NCBI GenBank assembly: GCA_942491465.1
Contig: CALOBA010000029.1
Span: 1-52,013, forward strand
Direction of reading: 5' to 3'
Source: CALOBA01 sp942491465
GTDB lineage: Bacteria > Pseudomonadota > Gammaproteobacteria > Chromatiales > Chromatiaceae
Length of the DNA stretch: 52,013 nucleotides
Shown here: in pieces, positions 9,016 through 17,819 of the stretch
Numbering within the stretch: position 1 is the stretch's first letter
Layout of the letters: each line of letters begins with the position of its first letter
Translations under genes and position numbers: made by a program
The notes under the pieces: model-generated
The model's database searches: none
Told to the model about the DNA's origin: nothing
What the model saw: only the letters and a program-made list of their open reading frames with translations

Positions 9016-9558
9016 ATGGATCTGCTCGATTTCGACGGCGAGGCGATGTACTTCGACCAGCCGCCCCCGGACGAGGTGCAGCGACTGCTCGACGAGGCCG
9101 CCGAGCACTACGGCACCGATACCGCCGAGCTGGCGCTGCTGCGGGCCAACTTTCTGGCCCCGGATCAGCTCGCGGTGCTGGTGGCCATGTACCGCTTCTT
9201 CTACTACCGCCACCGCTACCAGGAGGCCCTGCTGGTGGCCGATCGCGCCATCCGCGCCTCCGCCGCGCAACTCGGCATCGACGGCGACTGGCGCCGGCTC
9301 AGCGATGCCGACCTGGGTCATGCCGTGCAGCACTCCATGGCCATGACCCGCTTCCTGCTGCTGGCGCTCAAGGGCGCCGGCTGGCTGCAGATGCGCCTGG
9401 GCGACCACCAGGCCGCGCTTGAGCGCTTCGAAAAGGTCGCCAACTTCGACAGCAGCGACCGCCTCGGCATGAAGGACCTGCTGTCCTGGGCCCGCGGCGC
9501 CGTCGCCGAGGCCGAGGCGAGCCACTATGGCGACAACGTGCAGTACATCGGGCGCTGA
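9016..9558 (+). CDS. Uncharacterised nif-operon protein, TPR-like
   Basis: A 180-residue protein lies between nifV and nifW and is read in the same direction. ATG 9016 follows GAGG by 7 bases and is better than the upstream in-frame start at 8977. The sequence is acidic and helical, with no membrane helix or signal peptide. The segment around LGDHQAALERFEKVANFD resembles a tetratricopeptide-type helix pair, and FFYYRHRYQEALLVADRAI another, so a small TPR-like scaffold is likely. In Azotobacter the slot after nifV holds cysE1, which is unrelated to this. Its place suggests a role in nitrogenase maturation or protection, but no function can be read from the sequence. Confidence 0.8.
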   Translation: MDLLDFDGEAMYFDQPPPDEVQRLLDEAAEHYGTDTAELALLRANFLAPDQLAVLVAMYRFFYYRHRYQEALLVADRAIRASAAQLGIDGDWRRLSDADLGHAVQHSMAMTRFLLLALKGAGWLQMRLGDHQAALERFEKVANFDSSDRLGMKDLLSWARGAVAEAEASHYGDNVQYIGR

Positions 9559-9636
9559 CGGCCGTCATGCGGTTGCCGATATTCCCGGCCCTCTGAACCT
9601 CCCTGCTGAAAAAACCCCAAACCGGAGACGACGACC

Positions 9637-9981
9637 ATGACCGACGACGACTTTGAGCTGGACCTCGACGAGCTGAGCACCGCCGAGGAGTTCCTCGACT
9701 ACTTCCGCATCCAATACGACCCGTCCGTGGTCCATGTCAACCGGCTGCATATCCTGCAGCGCTTCCACGACTACATGGCCCAGGTCGAGGACGAGCCGGA
9801 GACCGACCAGGCCCGCTACGACCTCTATGCCGACCTGCTCGCCGCCGCCTACCAGGATTTCGTCGACTCGGATGCACGCACCGAAAAGGTCTTCCGGGTG
9901 TTCAAGATGCAGGAGCCCCAGCAGGTGGCCATCCCGTTGAACGACCTGCTGGAGCAGCGCCCGAATGCGCCCGCAGTTTGA
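9637..9981 (+). CDS. nifW: Nitrogenase-stabilizing/protective protein NifW
   Basis: The 114-residue acidic protein matches NifW: the early segment LSTAEEFLDYF, then VVHVNRLHILQRFHDY, and the later KVFRVFKMQEP are family hallmarks. NifW associates with the MoFe protein and is thought to protect it from oxygen or assist its maturation. A GGAG lies 10 bases upstream of the ATG. The last 17 bases overlap the start of nifZ, so the two are probably translationally coupled. Confidence 0.93.
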   Translation: MTDDDFELDLDELSTAEEFLDYFRIQYDPSVVHVNRLHILQRFHDYMAQVEDEPETDQARYDLYADLLAAAYQDFVDSDARTEKVFRVFKMQEPQQVAIPLNDLLEQRPNAPAV

Positions 9982-10435
9982 GTTTGGTGACCAGGTCCGC
10001 GTCGTGCGCAATGTGCGCAACGACGGGACCTTCCCCGGCGCGCCCAAGGGCCGGCTGCTGATCCGCCGCGGCAGCACCGGCTACGTGCGCGATGTGGGCA
10101 CCTTCCTGCAGGACCAGATCATCTATGCCGTCCACTTCATCGACGAGGACCGCGTCGTCGGCTGCCGCGAGGAAGAGCTCCAGCCCGCCGCCGACCCCTG
10201 GGTGCCGAGCCGCTTCGAGTTCCGCGAAATGGTCCAGACCCGCATCCCGCTGGGCAGCGGTGGCCGGGTGATCGTGGAGCAGGGCGTGGTCGGCGAGATC
10301 CTGCGCGTCGTTCGCGACGCCCCGGGCGGCGTCAGCTACCACGTCCAGTTCCCGGACTGCAACACCCTGCTGGTGCCCGAATCCGCGCTTGAGGCGTCCT
10401 CCGAGGCGCAGCAGCCCGCCGAGACCGGCGCCTAA
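9965..10435 (+). CDS. nifZ: Nitrogen fixation protein NifZ
   Basis: The 156-residue protein contains two NifZ-type beta domains, at about residues 1-70 (FEFGDQVRVVRNVRNDGTFP) and 85-145 (RVIVEQGVVGEILRVV). NifZ helps form the second P-cluster pair during MoFe protein maturation. The ATG lies inside the end of nifW. The order nifW-nifZ-nifM is the same as in Azotobacter. Confidence 0.92.
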   Translation: MRPQFEFGDQVRVVRNVRNDGTFPGAPKGRLLIRRGSTGYVRDVGTFLQDQIIYAVHFIDEDRVVGCREEELQPAADPWVPSRFEFREMVQTRIPLGSGGRVIVEQGVVGEILRVVRDAPGGVSYHVQFPDCNTLLVPESALEASSEAQQPAETGA

Positions 10436-10545
10436 ACGCAAAGCCAAGGGCAAGCAGCCCTCCGCTGCACGCTGGCTCCCACGCCGATGTTGTGTCCCCC
10501 AGCGCCCCAAAATCCGATCAAAACGCCAAATCCGAGCCATCACCG

Positions 10546-11442
10546 ATGACCCCGCCCACTGCGCCCCAGCCCACCCCGGCACCGGAATACCACTACCACC
10601 TGTTGCGCGCCGCCACCGAGCGCTTTCAGTGCAACATCGCCAGTCTGGAGCCCGGCCAGCGCGACGAGGCCGAGACCCTGGCCCGGCGCACCTTCGACCT
10701 GGAGACCCTGGTGCTCGATAGCGACGAGGCCCGCGAGGTGGTGATCCCGCAGGCGATGCTCGATCAGGCCTTCGCCGCGGTCCGCGACCGCTACGAGAAC
10801 GAGACCGAGTTCAACCACGACCTCGCCCGCAACGGCCTCGACCCCGAGGTCCTGCGTCGCGCCCTGCGCCGGGAGCTGACCTTCGATGCCGCCATGCAGC
10901 GCGTCGGCGCCCGCTTTGAGCCCGTCGCCGAGACCGATCTCCACATCTTCTACGAGATGCACCGCGAGCGCTTCGACCGCCCCGAGCGCCGCCGGGCCCG
11001 CCACATCCTCATCACCATCAACGACGACTTCGCCGACAACACCCGCGCCGCCGCCCGCGCCCGCATCGACCGCCTGGCCGGCACGCTGGCGCGACCCGGC
11101 GGCGGCGAAGACCTGGCCGAGCGCTTCGAACAGCTCGCCCGCCGCCACTCCGAATGCCCGAGCGCGCTCGAAGGCGGCAGCCTCGGCACCCTGACCCAAG
11201 GCAAGCTCTACCCCGCCGTCGACGCGGCCCTGTTCGCGCTTGAGCAGGGCGGCATCAGCCCCGTGGTCGAGTCCGAGGTCGGCCTGCACCTGGTCTTTTG
11301 CGAAGCCATCGAACCCGCCGATCACCTGACCCTCGAACAGGCCCGCCCCCGCCTGCGCGAAGCCCTCGAGGCCCGCCGCCGCCGTGACGCCCAGCGCACC
11401 TGGATCGACGGCCTGCGCCGCCGGCGCCCACTGGCCGCCTAA
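10546..11442 (+). CDS. nifM: NifM, parvulin-type peptidyl-prolyl isomerase
   Basis: NifM is required for maturation of the nitrogenase Fe protein (NifH) and contains a C-terminal parvulin PPIase domain. Here the N-terminal helical part is about 130 residues long, and the parvulin domain begins near RRARHILITINDDF. It includes the motifs RHSECPSALEGGSLG and SEVGLHLVFCEA. The frame also opens at a GTG at 10492; ATG 10546 is preferred because it gives an N-terminus comparable to Azotobacter NifM. Neither start has a strong ribosome site. It is the last intact gene of the nif unit, and a broken sulfur globule gene fragment begins 13 bases after its stop. Confidence 0.92.
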   Translation: MTPPTAPQPTPAPEYHYHLLRAATERFQCNIASLEPGQRDEAETLARRTFDLETLVLDSDEAREVVIPQAMLDQAFAAVRDRYENETEFNHDLARNGLDPEVLRRALRRELTFDAAMQRVGARFEPVAETDLHIFYEMHRERFDRPERRRARHILITINDDFADNTRAAARARIDRLAGTLARPGGGEDLAERFEQLARRHSECPSALEGGSLGTLTQGKLYPAVDAALFALEQGGISPVVESEVGLHLVFCEAIEPADHLTLEQARPRLREALEARRRRDAQRTWIDGLRRRRPLAA

Positions 11443-11455
11443 GCCTGGACTCTAG

Positions 11456-11590
11456 GACTACGGTGCCCCCTACGGCTACCCGGCCCCGATGCAGCAGGTC
11501 CCCGGCGCTCCGGCTGCGGCCACCTCGCAGCCCCTGACCCAGGCGCCGGCCATGCAGTTCCCGATGGCCCAGGCCCCGGTCCCTCGCTGA
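11456..11590 (+). pseudogene. 3' fragment of a sulfur globule protein gene
   Basis: Directly after nifM, the frame ending at the TGA at 11588 encodes 44 residues starting DYGAPYGYPAPMQQVP and ending QFPMAQAPVPR. This is nearly the same as the C-terminus of the intact sulfur globule protein at 32447-32842. An in-frame TAG at 11453 precedes it, and no signal peptide or start is present, so only the tail survives. The fragment and the intact gene are on opposite strands. It appears to mark a past rearrangement, and a MITE-like element lies 30 bases downstream. Confidence 0.85.
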
Positions 11591-11620
11591 GGGATCTCGA
11601 TGCCCCATCAACGCCGCCGC

Positions 11621-11726
11621 TTAGTCAAGGTTCAGAAACAAGTGGTGCAGACGCAACGACGAAACGGCCAATCCAAAGGCTCAGCGAGCGGGCGTCTGCA
11701 CCACTTGTTTTTGAATCGATCCTTAG
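11621..11726. repeat. MITE-like 105-bp inverted-repeat element, copy 2
   Basis: This copy is in the opposite orientation to copy 1. Left end TTAGTCAAGGTTCAGAAAC, right end GTTTTTGAATCGATCCTTAG. Arms GTGGTGCAGACGC and GCGTCTGCACCAC pair perfectly. The flanks show TTAG on both sides, which could be a short target duplication or part of the ends. It lies between two gene fragments. Confidence 0.87.
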
Positions 11727-11736
11727 GTCAGCGTGA

Positions 11737-11835
11737 CGCAGGGAAGGCGTCGATGCCCTCGGCCGGGTGGCGGCAGGCACCGTGCACGAGCTGAACAACC
11801 CGCTGATGGGCATCATCAACGCAAAGGATGCGGTC
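11737..11835 (+). pseudogene. Fragment of a sensor histidine kinase (H-box)
   Basis: After an in-frame TGA at 11734, the frame reads LGRVAAGTVHELNNPLMGII, an excellent dimerisation/phosphoacceptor H-box of a histidine kinase with the conserved His-Glu. Nothing resembling the rest of the kinase follows; the frame continues as unrelated sequence to 11967. The stretch is therefore a relic of about 30 codons trapped between the MITE-like element and the ion channel gene. Confidence 0.7.
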
Positions 11836-11894
11836 GAAGGTACCGGCGACAAGCGCATCGCCATGGACATGCACACAGAGGACCGTTCCGTAAT

Positions 11895-12584
11895 TCACCG
11901 TAATTCTTGCGTCATCCGACCGGACAGATACATCCCGACCAAGGCCGCGACACAAAACACCAGATAGAGCTGGCCGATGACGCCTTCGAGGACAGAGAGG
12001 GTCTGCGCCAGGTGCGAGATGGGCACGATGTCGCCGTAGCCGATGGTCAACAGGGAGACGAAGCTGTAGAAATAGAGCAGGTCGTAGAGCTGCACCACAT
12101 CGCCCGGCGTGCCGTGGATACCGAAATTGAAGGACCCCGGCCGCAGCATCTCGACGTTGATATAGGCCAGGGTGAAGGCCGCCCCGATCAGCAGATAGAC
12201 GCATAGCCCGCCGAGCACGGCACCCAGCGTGACGCGATCCATCGCGACGACAAAGCTCAGGATGCTGACAACACCGGTGATCAGAAAGGCAGCGGCAACG
12301 CCATTCAAGACAATCATGAAACCGGTGTCTTCGGGATACAGCATCACGACCCCGTAGCAGACCAGGGTCGCCGCGAATAGGGTCGCGCTGACCCAGAACA
12401 GCAGATCGTGCCTGATGGCCTGGATAACGTAGAAGACCAGGGTGAAATAGACCAGATCGCTTGTCGCACCCAGGGTCTCGTTGCCCTCAAAGATGGGCAG
12501 GGCCACTAGCTGCGCCATCATGAAGCCGAACAGCACAATGAACTTGCCATCGGCGCGGTTGGTCTTGGTCTTGGTATTGGCCAT
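11895..12584 (-). CDS. Two-pore-helix potassium channel family protein
   Basis: The 229-residue membrane protein has a chain of hydrophobic helices (about 15-30, 45-58, 62-82, 88-113, 118-141) followed by a pore module: YFYSFVSLLTIGYGDIVP, with the potassium selectivity filter TIGYGD at 180-185, and a final helix at about 200-220. The extra N-terminal helices distinguish it from minimal two-helix channels. No cytoplasmic RCK or nucleotide-binding domain is present. It is encoded alone on the minus strand. Its pore helix resembles that of the CorA fusion at 1729-3285, but the proteins are otherwise different. Confidence 0.88.
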   Translation of the reverse strand: MANTKTKTNRADGKFIVLFGFMMAQLVALPIFEGNETLGATSDLVYFTLVFYVIQAIRHDLLFWVSATLFAATLVCYGVVMLYPEDTGFMIVLNGVAAAFLITGVVSILSFVVAMDRVTLGAVLGGLCVYLLIGAAFTLAYINVEMLRPGSFNFGIHGTPGDVVQLYDLLYFYSFVSLLTIGYGDIVPISHLAQTLSVLEGVIGQLYLVFCVAALVGMYLSGRMTQELR

Positions 12585-12994
12585 CGCGCTGTCTCCAGGA
12601 TGATTGAGCCGGCGGCTCCGATGACGTTGGCGAGCCGATCTGCCGATGGTTCGTCACGGCGCTTGAGCACCGTGACGGGGCGAGCACCGCTCCAGGCCAA
12701 GATGGCGGATGCGCTTCGAGACTGTGAATTTCGCCGTAGGGTGGATAAGCGTAGCGCATCCACCATCCGGTCGTCCGTAACGCACTGATTTCTCGTCTGA
12801 GCGAGCATCTCGAAAAGGGTTATCCAGCCCAATTCCGGCCGTAAAACGAATACTTTCAGAGTCTCCTCGCTTATCCGCCGTAAAGGGATCACCTTGTTGA
12901 TGGAGCGTCGTTTGCCGACCCAGCGGCCCCCCATGGAGCCGGCGCGGGCGGCTGGCTCATGCCGCCGTTTGGGTCGCGCGACGCGAGGCGGGTG
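12585..12994. other. Intergenic region with a short palindromic repeat
   Basis: The 410 bases between the channel gene and the RND pump gene hold a copy of a GGTGGAT/ATCCACC repeat (listed separately at 12735). A frame on the minus strand over 12800-12934 reads KVIPLRRISEETLKVFVL, which looks protein-like but could not be assigned. No other gene was recognised. Confidence 0.4.
12735..12766. repeat. Short palindromic repeat (GTGGAT...ATCCAC type)
   Basis: CGTAGGGTGGATAAGCGTAG is followed by CGCATCCACCAT, forming a 7-bp stem GGTGGAT/ATCCACC. Related copies lie at 24906 (GGATGAGCGATAGCGCATCC) and 28551. This repeat type is common between genes in many proteobacteria. Confidence 0.7.
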
Positions 12995-15900
12995 TCAGCC
13001 GGGCTTCGGCACCTCGCTCGTGTCATCGGGCCCACTGGGGGGCGTGCCGATCAGGGCGCCGATGCGATCGCCGATCCCCTGGAACATCACGTACAGGCCG
13101 GGGATGAGCAGGATGCCGAACAGGGTCGCGAAGAGCATGCCGCCCAGGACCGTGATGCCCAGATGGATGCGGGCGTCGGCGCCGGGGCCGGTCGCGATCA
13201 CCAGCGGCAGCAGGCCAATGATAAAGGCGAGCGCCGTCATCAGCACCGCGCGAAAGCGCATCCGGGCGCCGTTCACGGCCGCCTCGAAGCGGGACTTGCC
13301 GGCTTGGCGCTGCTGCTTCGCGAACTCGACGATCAGGATGGCGTTCTTCGCGGCCAGGCCGATCAGCAGGATCAGGCCGATCTGGGAGTAGAGTCCGGCA
13401 GCAAGTCCGGCCGCCTTGAGCGACAGCACGGCGCCCAAGATCGCCACCGCGACCGAGGTCATGACCGCAAAGGGTATCGCCCAGGATTCGTACAGCCCGA
13501 CCAGGAACAGGTAGCCGAACAGCACCGCCAGGGCGAAGACCGCCGCCTCCTCAATACCGCTCTGGCGCGCCTCTTGGTAGGACATGCCGGTCCATTCGTA
13601 CTTGTAGCCGTCGGGCAGGACCTGCTTGGCGATCTCTTCCATGGCGTTCATCGCGTCGCCGGACGAGTAGCCGGTGCCGGGGCTGCCATTGATGGCCGCG
13701 GTGAGGAACTCGTTGTACCGGAAGATCACGTTTGGACCGATGTCCTCGCGCACCTGCGCCAGGGCGGCGATGGGCACCATGGCGCCATGGCTGGAGCGCA
13801 CGTAGGTGCTGCCGATGTCGGCGCTCATCATGCGCGCGTCCTTGACGCCGGCGATGTTGACCTGGAAGGTCCGGCCGAGATAGGTGAAGTTGTTGATATA
13901 GGTCGTGCCAAAGACCGACTGCATGGTGTCGAACACCGTCGCCACCGGTACGTTGAAATACTCCGCCTTGGCCCGGTCCAGAGCGAGGTGGAGGTGCGGG
14001 CTGTCGGCGCTGAAGCTGGAGTACGCCATGGAGATGCGCGGGTCCTTGCCCGCGGCGGCCAGCATCCCCTTCAGCACCTGCGAGAGCTGCGCGGGCGACT
14101 GGTTGTCCATCGCCTCGATCTGCAGCGCGAACCCGGCCGCGTTGCCGAGGCCGGGGATCGGCGGCGGCGGGAAGGCCAGGGTGTTGGCGCCCGGTATCGC
14201 GGCCAGCTCCGCGCTCAGCTTGTTGTACAGCCCGAGCAGCTCGGTATCCTTGGTGGTGCGGTTGTCCCAGGGCTCGAGCACGATCACGCCGAGCCCGGCG
14301 TCGGATGACGCGGCATTGGTGAGGATGCTGAACCCGGCCACATTGAGCACGCTGGCCACCCCGGGGAGCTTGCTGCTGATCTCATAGACCTGCTCCATGA
14401 CCTCGGTGGTCCGCGGCAGGGCCGAGCCCGGAGGCAGGCTGACATCGACGTAGAGCGCGCCCTGGTCCTCGATGGGGATGAAGCCGGTGGGCACCCGCTC
14501 CAGCACCAGCACGGCGCCGGTGCCGACCAGCGCCACGAGCAGCCCGGCGACGATGGAGCGGCGCGCAATCAGCGAGACGACGCGCAGATAGCCGTTGCGG
14601 GTGTGATCGAGCCCGCTGTTGAACCACTTGAACGGCCCGCGCTTGGGCCTGTTCGGCACGCCGAGGAACATGGAGGTCAGCACCGGCGAGAGGATCAGCG
14701 CGTTCATGGCCGAGATGGCGACCGCCGCGGTGATGGTCACCGAGAACTGCCGGAACAGCTCACCGGAGATGCCGGGCAGGAAGGCCACCGGCCCGAAGAT
14801 CGCGAACAGCACCAGCGTAGTGGAGATGATCGGCCCGGTGACCTGGTCCATCGCCTTCAGGGTCGCGGCGCGCCGGTCGAGGCCCTCCTCCAACATGATG
14901 CGCTGGACGTTCTCGACGACGACGATGGCGTCGTCGACCACCAGCCCGATGGCGAGCACGATGGCGAACAGGCTGACGGTGTTCGCCGAGTAGCCGGCGG
15001 CGAACAGCACCACGAAGACACCGATCAGCGACACCGGGATGGTGATCGCGGGCACGATGGTCGCGCGCAGATCCTGCAGAAAGACGTAGACGACGATGAG
15101 CACGATGATGCCGGTCAGCGCCAGCGTGAACAGGATCTCCTTGATCGAGGCGGTGACGAAGGCGGTCGCGTCGTACTCCACCACGGCCGCGACGCCGTCC
15201 GGAAAGCGCTTTGACAGCTCGTCGAGCTTCGCCCTGACCGCGCGGGCGACGGCGATGGCATTGGCGCCGGGCGCCTGGTAGATGCCGATGGCCGCGGCCG
15301 GCTTGCCCTGGTAGGTGGACAGCGAGCCGTAGTCCGCGGCGCCCAGCTCGACGCGGGCGATGTCCCTGACCCGCACCACGGCGCCGTCGGCACCGGTGCG
15401 CACGACGATGCGGCCGAACTCCTCCGACGTGATCAGCTGCCCCTCGGTGGTGATGGTGTATTCGAACACCTGCTCGTCGCCGATCGGCGCGGCGCCGATG
15501 GAGCCGAGCGCCGCCTGCTGGTTCTGCTCCGCGATCGCGCCCTGCACGTCCGCCGGCGTGATGCCGAGCGCCGCCATGCGCTCCGGCTTCAGCCAGATGC
15601 GCATGGAGTAGTCCATGCTGCCCCATTGCATTGCGGTGCCGACGCCGTTGACGCGCGCCAGCTCATCCTGGATGTGGATGGTGGCGTAATTGGACAGAAA
15701 CAGCGCGTCTGCGCTGTCGTCCGGCGAATAGACCGGGATCACCAGCAGGAGATTGGTGGATTGGGCCTTGACCGAAATGCCCAGGTCCTGCACCTCTTCC
15801 GGCAACTGCGCCAGGGCTTGGGACACGCTGTTCTGGGTGTTGATCTGGGCGAGATTGGGATCGGTACCGACGGCAAAGGTGACGGTCAGCGAATAGCTGC

Positions 15901-16156
15901 CCTTGGCCGAGGTCGAGGACAGGTAGAGCATGTCCTGGACGCCATTGACCTGTTCCTCGATTGGCGCGCCGACCGTATTGGCAATGGTCTCGGCGTCGGC
16001 GCCGGGGTAGCTGGCGTTGACCTGCACCGTCGGTGGCGTGATCGGCGGATACTGCGCGACCGGGATCATGAACATGGCCAGCAGGCCTGCGACCACGAGA
16101 ACGATGGAGACAACGGCCGCCAGGCGCGGTCGATCGATGAATGTCTTGGAGATCAT
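12995..16156 (-). CDS. RND multidrug efflux pump, inner-membrane permease (AcrB-like)
   Basis: The 1053-residue protein has the full hydrophobe/amphiphile-efflux RND layout: a first helix after a short N-terminus (PRLAAVVSIVLVVAGLLAMF), a large periplasmic loop, a block of helices 2-6, a second loop, and helices 8-12. The proton-relay aspartate pair is visible in VLAIGLVVDDAIVVVENV. The porter-domain start QYPPITPPTVQVNASYPGA is typical of AcrB/MexB. It works as a trimer driven by protons and needs an adaptor and an outer-membrane channel. The adaptor is encoded just upstream, 9 bases away. No TolC-type gene is in the window. Confidence 0.95.
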   Translation of the reverse strand: MISKTFIDRPRLAAVVSIVLVVAGLLAMFMIPVAQYPPITPPTVQVNASYPGADAETIANTVGAPIEEQVNGVQDMLYLSSTSAKGSYSLTVTFAVGTDPNLAQINTQNSVSQALAQLPEEVQDLGISVKAQSTNLLLVIPVYSPDDSADALFLSNYATIHIQDELARVNGVGTAMQWGSMDYSMRIWLKPERMAALGITPADVQGAIAEQNQQAALGSIGAAPIGDEQVFEYTITTEGQLITSEEFGRIVVRTGADGAVVRVRDIARVELGAADYGSLSTYQGKPAAAIGIYQAPGANAIAVARAVRAKLDELSKRFPDGVAAVVEYDATAFVTASIKEILFTLALTGIIVLIVVYVFLQDLRATIVPAITIPVSLIGVFVVLFAAGYSANTVSLFAIVLAIGLVVDDAIVVVENVQRIMLEEGLDRRAATLKAMDQVTGPIISTTLVLFAIFGPVAFLPGISGELFRQFSVTITAAVAISAMNALILSPVLTSMFLGVPNRPKRGPFKWFNSGLDHTRNGYLRVVSLIARRSIVAGLLVALVGTGAVLVLERVPTGFIPIEDQGALYVDVSLPPGSALPRTTEVMEQVYEISSKLPGVASVLNVAGFSILTNAASSDAGLGVIVLEPWDNRTTKDTELLGLYNKLSAELAAIPGANTLAFPPPPIPGLGNAAGFALQIEAMDNQSPAQLSQVLKGMLAAAGKDPRISMAYSSFSADSPHLHLALDRAKAEYFNVPVATVFDTMQSVFGTTYINNFTYLGRTFQVNIAGVKDARMMSADIGSTYVRSSHGAMVPIAALAQVREDIGPNVIFRYNEFLTAAINGSPGTGYSSGDAMNAMEEIAKQVLPDGYKYEWTGMSYQEARQSGIEEAAVFALAVLFGYLFLVGLYESWAIPFAVMTSVAVAILGAVLSLKAAGLAAGLYSQIGLILLIGLAAKNAILIVEFAKQQRQAGKSRFEAAVNGARMRFRAVLMTALAFIIGLLPLVIATGPGADARIHLGITVLGGMLFATLFGILLIPGLYVMFQGIGDRIGALIGTPPSGPDDTSEVPKPG

Positions 16157-16165
16157 GGCAGCCTC

Positions 16166-17584
16166 CTAACCGGCATCCGCCGAGCCGCCGACATCCTTTG
16201 TCTTGGGTCCGGGAGCCTCCGCTGCGGCATCGCCGTCGGCGGCATCGGCACTCGAGTCGCCGCTCGGGTCCGGGTCCTTGATCGGTGTCGGCTTGGCGGG
16301 CGCATGTCTTGTGGCCCCAGGCGCGGCCTCGGGCGTGACGGTGCCAGCGCCGTGATCTGCCGCGGTGGCCTGCGTCACCGGGTTGACGACGACCCCGGGC
16401 GAGGCCTTCTGGATGCCGGAGACGACGACACGCTCGCCCTCCTTCAGGCCCGACTTCACCGCGTAGCCGGAGCCGATCTGGCTGCCCGTCTCGATGGTCC
16501 GCTCCTCAATGCGGTTGCCCTTACCGACCACATACACCTGCTCGCCGTCGCGGGAGCGCTGGATCGCCGCCGCCGGGACCACGGGTAGGGTGAGCTCCCG
16601 CGATGTGTGGACGGTTGCGTTGATGAACTGCCCCGGCAGCAGCACGTGCTTCGGGTTCGGGAAGTCGGCGTAGATGGCGATCGTGCCGGTCCCGGCATCG
16701 ACCTGATTGTCGGCAAAGGCGATCTTGCCCGGCTGCGCATAGACCTCGCCGGTGGGCAGGATCAGCCGCGGCCGATACAGCTCGCGTGCCGCCTCCGCCT
16801 GGCCATCGCCGGCGCCGGCCCCGGCCATCTCCTGGAACTTGACGAAATCCGCGCTCGGGATCGAGAACACCGCGCGGATCGGGTCGAGCTGGACCACGGT
16901 CGCGAGCGTGCCGCTGGTCTCGTCGATGAGATTGCCGACCGTGTAGGCGGTAGCGCCGATGCGGCCGTCGATCGCGCTCCTGATGGTGGTGTAGCCCAGG
17001 TCGATCTCGGCCGACGCCAGCGCCGCCTTGGCCTGCTGCTGGCTGGCCTTGGCCTGAGCGACGCTGGCCTTTGCCTCGTCGAGGGCGGCCTTGGCCTGGT
17101 CGAAGCTGGTCTTGGATGTGTTGCCCCGCGCCTGGAGCTCTTTCTGGCGCGCGAAGTCGGCCTGCTTGTCGTCCAGCTCGGCCAGCGCGCTCGCGAGCGA
17201 CGCGTCGGCGGCGGCGGACTGGCCCTGGGCGCTGTCGAGGTTGGCCTGATAGGGCCCCTGCTCGATCTGGTAGAGCAACTGTCCCTGCTTGACCATGCGG
17301 CCCTGCTCGAACGCGACCTGCTTCAGATAACCCTCGGCGCTGGCCTTCACGGCCACGGATTGGATCGCCTTGACGGTGCCGATGAAGCGCTCGCGCTCGG
17401 CGACCGGGCGCGTGCTGATCGTTGCCACCACCACCGACGGCGGCGGCTTCGCGGCCTGGTCCTCGGCGGCCCGGGCGGACCCGGCGAGGGCCAGCAAGCA
17501 GAGCAGGCCCGGCAGCAAGGTCGGACGGCCCGGCGAGGTTTGCAAGACGCGCCCAAGCGCACGCGAGATGTGCGTTCCAATCAT
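16166..17584 (-). CDS. RND efflux periplasmic adaptor (AcrA/MexA-like)
   Basis: This is the membrane-fusion partner of the downstream RND permease. ATG 17584 is chosen over the longer frame (to 17695) because GGAGAG lies just upstream and a secretion signal follows at once (LLPGLLCLLALAGSARA). The order of domains is lipoyl-like (VKASAEGYLKQVAFEQG), a long alpha-helical hairpin of Ala/Lys/Gln repeats (about residues 100-180), second lipoyl half (GYTTIRSAIDGRIG), then beta-barrel and membrane-proximal domains. The last 80 residues form an unusual Ala/Pro/Asp-rich tail not needed for adaptor function. The region upstream holds a strong hairpin and an attC-like site, but no regulator gene is adjacent. 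Confidence 0.92.
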   Translation of the reverse strand: MIGTHISRALGRVLQTSPGRPTLLPGLLCLLALAGSARAAEDQAAKPPPSVVVATISTRPVAERERFIGTVKAIQSVAVKASAEGYLKQVAFEQGRMVKQGQLLYQIEQGPYQANLDSAQGQSAAADASLASALAELDDKQADFARQKELQARGNTSKTSFDQAKAALDEAKASVAQAKASQQQAKAALASAEIDLGYTTIRSAIDGRIGATAYTVGNLIDETSGTLATVVQLDPIRAVFSIPSADFVKFQEMAGAGAGDGQAEAARELYRPRLILPTGEVYAQPGKIAFADNQVDAGTGTIAIYADFPNPKHVLLPGQFINATVHTSRELTLPVVPAAAIQRSRDGEQVYVVGKGNRIEERTIETGSQIGSGYAVKSGLKEGERVVVSGIQKASPGVVVNPVTQATAADHGAGTVTPEAAPGATRHAPAKPTPIKDPDPSGDSSADAADGDAAAEAPGPKTKDVGGSADAG

Positions 17585-17819
17585 GACGATCTCTCCGTTC
17601 GGGTTTACGGTGCCATGGCCTGGGTCGCTCCGGGGCGCCCAAGCTCCCCGCCATGCGGTCCTGCGCGAGCAGGATGGGACGGATAGGAAATCCAAACCAC
17701 CCTGAGCGTCCAGGTTAGATCGGGCAAAAAGCTAGCGAGGGTGGAGTACGCCGTCAATGGAATATGTCAACGTCCTGGTTCAACGCCAGCACATGATCGG
17801 GGTCCCACATGATCGGGCT

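Noticed and set aside
12959..14308. A 449-residue plus-strand frame within the RND gene
   Set aside because: It is rich in His, Arg, Gln and Gly with no hydrophobic or domain pattern and lies entirely opposite a well-conserved efflux permease.
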